A DNA stretch of 6,616 bases from Chloroflexota bacterium (GTDB lineage: Bacteria > Chloroflexota > Dehalococcoidia > JACQGW01): contig JACQGW010000347.1 in NCBI GenBank assembly GCA_016199325.1, positions 1 to 6,616 of the forward strand. Direction: 5' to 3'. Shown one piece after another: positions 5,270 through 6,616 of the stretch (within the stretch, counting starts at the first letter, position 1; each line of letters starts with the position of its first letter). The notes below the pieces were generated by a model. It had not been told where the DNA came from and did not search any database. It worked only from the letters and a program-made list of their open reading frames with translations. Made by a program: the position numbers and the translations under genes.

Positions 5270-6505
5270 ATGCGAGAGAGCTTCCTGAGCGGTCTTTCTT
5301 CACAGGCGCGGCGCACGGTCGTGGCGACCTTTGCGGTGGCGGCGACCTGGGCGCTCGTCGGCGGCCTGGTGGGGCCGATCATGCCGATCTACATCGCCTC
5401 ACTCGGGGGGCGCGCGACCGACGTCGGGCTGGCCAGCGCCTTCCATGCCATCGCCATGGGGATCGTCGAGCCGATCTGGGGTCGGCTCTCCGACCGATTT
5501 GGCCCGCGGCTGCTGCTTGGACTCTCCCAGTTCCTCTCTGCGCTCGTCTTCGCCGGCTTTCTGGTGAGCAACCAGCTCGGTTGGGTCTTTGCCCTCCAGT
5601 TCGGGCGCGGCCTGACCGGCGTCGCCAATGCCCCCATCGGCCGCTCGATCCTTGGAACGCTGCTGCCACCCGGCCAGCGGGGGACGGCGATGGGGATGTG
5701 GTACACCCTGAGCAGCTTCGGGCGGGGCGGCGCCGGCCTCTTCGGCGGCAACGTCGTCGACCACTTTGGCTACCCGGTCCTCTTCATCCTCGCCGCGCTC
5801 CTCTGCTCGACCGCGATGATCCTCGCGCTCGCCTTCCTGCCTTCCCGTCTGGCCCAGCGCCAGTCCACCGCCATCGCGGTGGCCGGCGCGACCCCACAGC
5901 GCGAGTTCCACCTCGACCGCTTTTTGATCATCTGTCTGGTCACTGCACTGGCGCTCCTGACCCACAGCGGCGGGCAGGTGCTCTTGCCGCTCTACCTCGC
6001 GCAGCGGCTCGGGCTGAGCGTGACCGAGGTCGGCTACCTGTTCACCATCCAGGGATTGGCCATCGCCGCGTTCACGCTTCCTGGAGGTCGCCTGGCCGAT
6101 CGCTTCGGGCGCAAGCTGTTACTGCTGGCCGGGTTGGCCCTCGGCATGCTGGCCCCGCTGGCCATCGGGCTGAACCTGGTGAGTGGTTTTCTCTCCGCAG
6201 CCGTCCTTCTGGCCGTCGGCGCCGCCGGGACGGCCTGCCTCAGCCCCGCCCGCAGCGCGCTCCTCGCCGACGCCATCCCGGCGCATCGCGCCGGCTTTCT
6301 GACGGGCATCTACGGCACTGCGGAGGACGTCGGCGTGTTGTTCGGCCCCCTCCTGGGTGGCATCCTCTGGGATCTCGCCGGGCCGTCCGTCGCCTTCCTG
6401 GCCCTGGCCGCCTTCGCCCTGATCAGCGTGCTCTGCGCCGTCGTCTGGATCCGCGAGCAGCCCGAAGTAGCTCACCTCCCGCGATCACTGATGAGCCACT
6501 ATTGA
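5270..6505 (+). CDS. Major facilitator superfamily transporter, DHA1/efflux-like
   Basis: A 411-residue, 12-helix MFS protein, the usual length for the family. The loop between helices 2 and 3 carries motif A, GRLSDRFGPR (71-80, Asp75). The pseudo-repeat in the second half has GGRLADRFGRK (272-282). A hydrophilic central loop (about 191-216) separates the halves. The arrangement resembles proton-coupled drug or metabolite exporters, but no residue fixes the substrate. The frame is open upstream to 5177, but those 31 codons are translated hairpin repeat and low-complexity sequence, so ATG 5270 is chosen. AGGCGG (5260-5265) lies 4 nt before it and a stronger AAGGAG (5248-5253) lies 16 nt before it, so initiation may be inefficient or depend on leader folding. 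It follows the DUF4173 gene on the same strand and ends where a probable insertion element begins. Confidence 0.93.
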   Translation: MRESFLSGLSSQARRTVVATFAVAATWALVGGLVGPIMPIYIASLGGRATDVGLASAFHAIAMGIVEPIWGRLSDRFGPRLLLGLSQFLSALVFAGFLVSNQLGWVFALQFGRGLTGVANAPIGRSILGTLLPPGQRGTAMGMWYTLSSFGRGGAGLFGGNVVDHFGYPVLFILAALLCSTAMILALAFLPSRLAQRQSTAIAVAGATPQREFHLDRFLIICLVTALALLTHSGGQVLLPLYLAQRLGLSVTEVGYLFTIQGLAIAAFTLPGGRLADRFGRKLLLLAGLALGMLAPLAIGLNLVSGFLSAAVLLAVGAAGTACLSPARSALLADAIPAHRAGFLTGIYGTAEDVGVLFGPLLGGILWDLAGPSVAFLALAAFALISVLCAVVWIREQPEVAHLPRSLMSHY

Positions 6506-6528
6506 CCTTCGCGATATTATGGTAACAT
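6502..6528 (+). promoter_or_regulatory. Weak candidate promoter for the downstream partial ORF
   Basis: TTGACC (6502-6507), overlapping the MFS stop codon, is followed after 15 nt by TAACAT (6523-6528). The spacing is shorter than the optimal 17, and the nearby TATTAT (6515-6520) is a better hexamer but too close to the -35. The locally AT-rich stretch 6508-6531 stands out in this GC-rich window. An ATCGT-G-ACGAT inverted repeat (6530-6540) lies immediately downstream, where an operator or transposon end could sit. Confidence 0.28.
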
Positions 6529-6560
6529 GATCGTGACGATTGCAGTTGCGAGGGGCGAAC

Positions 6561-6616
6561 ATGGTATGGCAGCCGAAGCGACTGACGGCATCCCAGCTCG
6601 AAGAGCGCCGACTCGC
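6561..6616 (+). CDS. Partial ORF, N-terminus resembling an IS630-type transposase (truncated by window end)
   Basis: ATG at 6561 is preceded by AGGGG (6551-6555) with a 5-nt gap and reads MVWQPKRLTASQLEERRLA with no stop before the window ends. The pattern of a basic start, then LT..QLEERRLA, matches my memory of the leading segment of helix-turn-helix IS630-family transposases common in Chloroflexota, where an HTH would follow. Only 18 complete codons are visible, so the family is an inference. If correct, the element's left end should lie between the MFS stop (6505) and 6561. An unrelated HTH regulator is the main alternative. Confidence 0.5.
   Translation, partial: MVWQPKRLTASQLEERRL

Noticed and set aside
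3487..5382. Long 631-codon minus-strand open frame
   Set aside because: It is antisense to the DUF4173 gene and runs through the repeats on both sides; the composition is low-complexity and charged, with no recognisable domain.
5131..6525. 464-codon plus-strand frame overlapping the MFS gene
   Set aside because: It overlaps a clear 12-helix MFS protein in another frame and gives Arg/Pro-rich sequence typical of a shifted GC-rich frame.
1..6616. tRNA, rRNA or known riboswitch
   Set aside because: No cloverleaf with conserved T-loop sequence, no rRNA signature and no recognisable riboswitch core was seen in the gaps on either strand.

Overview
The window is uniformly GC-rich DNA with tightly packed coding regions. 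Its short intergenic gaps are loaded with dispersed repeats. The repeat styles are ones I associate from memory with Chloroflexota, Thermomicrobia/Sphaerobacter-like genomes in particular: CGCCAAGACGCC-type units, a TCATGCTGAGC...GAAGCATCTCC hairpin, and GGTTTCTGGTTT-type tracts. Together with the protein styles (a multi-span GAF sensor kinase paired with its response regulator, and a DUF4173 membrane protein) this makes that phylum my best guess, without proof.

Layout. Positions 1-161 lie downstream of a minus-strand operon. They hold a truncated dispersed repeat (from position 1) and a strongly structured inverted-repeat block (64-158). Positions 162-3122 (minus) are a two-gene two-component operon: a REC-HTH response regulator (3122-2370), then a 734-residue membrane sensor histidine kinase (2366-162). 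The two are in the same reading frame and separated only by TGA GCG before the kinase ATG. Positions 3123-3666 are a divergent intergenic region made largely of repeats: a 72-nt arm (3146-3217) matched by an inverted copy (3576-3647), with a 30-bp hairpin repeat (3293-3396) and a possible 35-codon ORF (3422-3529) between them. Positions 3667-5118 (plus) encode a polytopic DUF4173-family membrane protein. Positions 5119-5269 hold a candidate promoter followed by a hairpin with two competing pairings. Positions 5270-6505 (plus) encode a 12-helix MFS transporter. From about 6502 a candidate promoter leads into a truncated ORF (6561-6616 and beyond) whose N-terminus resembles IS630-type transposases.

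How the genes fit together. The kinase would sense a membrane, intracellular or small-molecule signal and phosphorylate Asp55 of the regulator, which would then bind DNA. Divergent placement makes the DUF4173 gene, and perhaps the MFS gene, plausible targets, but no operator could be proven. I did not find a clearly new defence or biosynthetic system. The most unusual features are repeat placement (each divergent gene is preceded by the same 72-nt element in the same orientation relative to its start), the single in-frame stop between regulator and kinase, a low-complexity insertion in the kinase phosphoacceptor domain, and the structured leader of the MFS gene.
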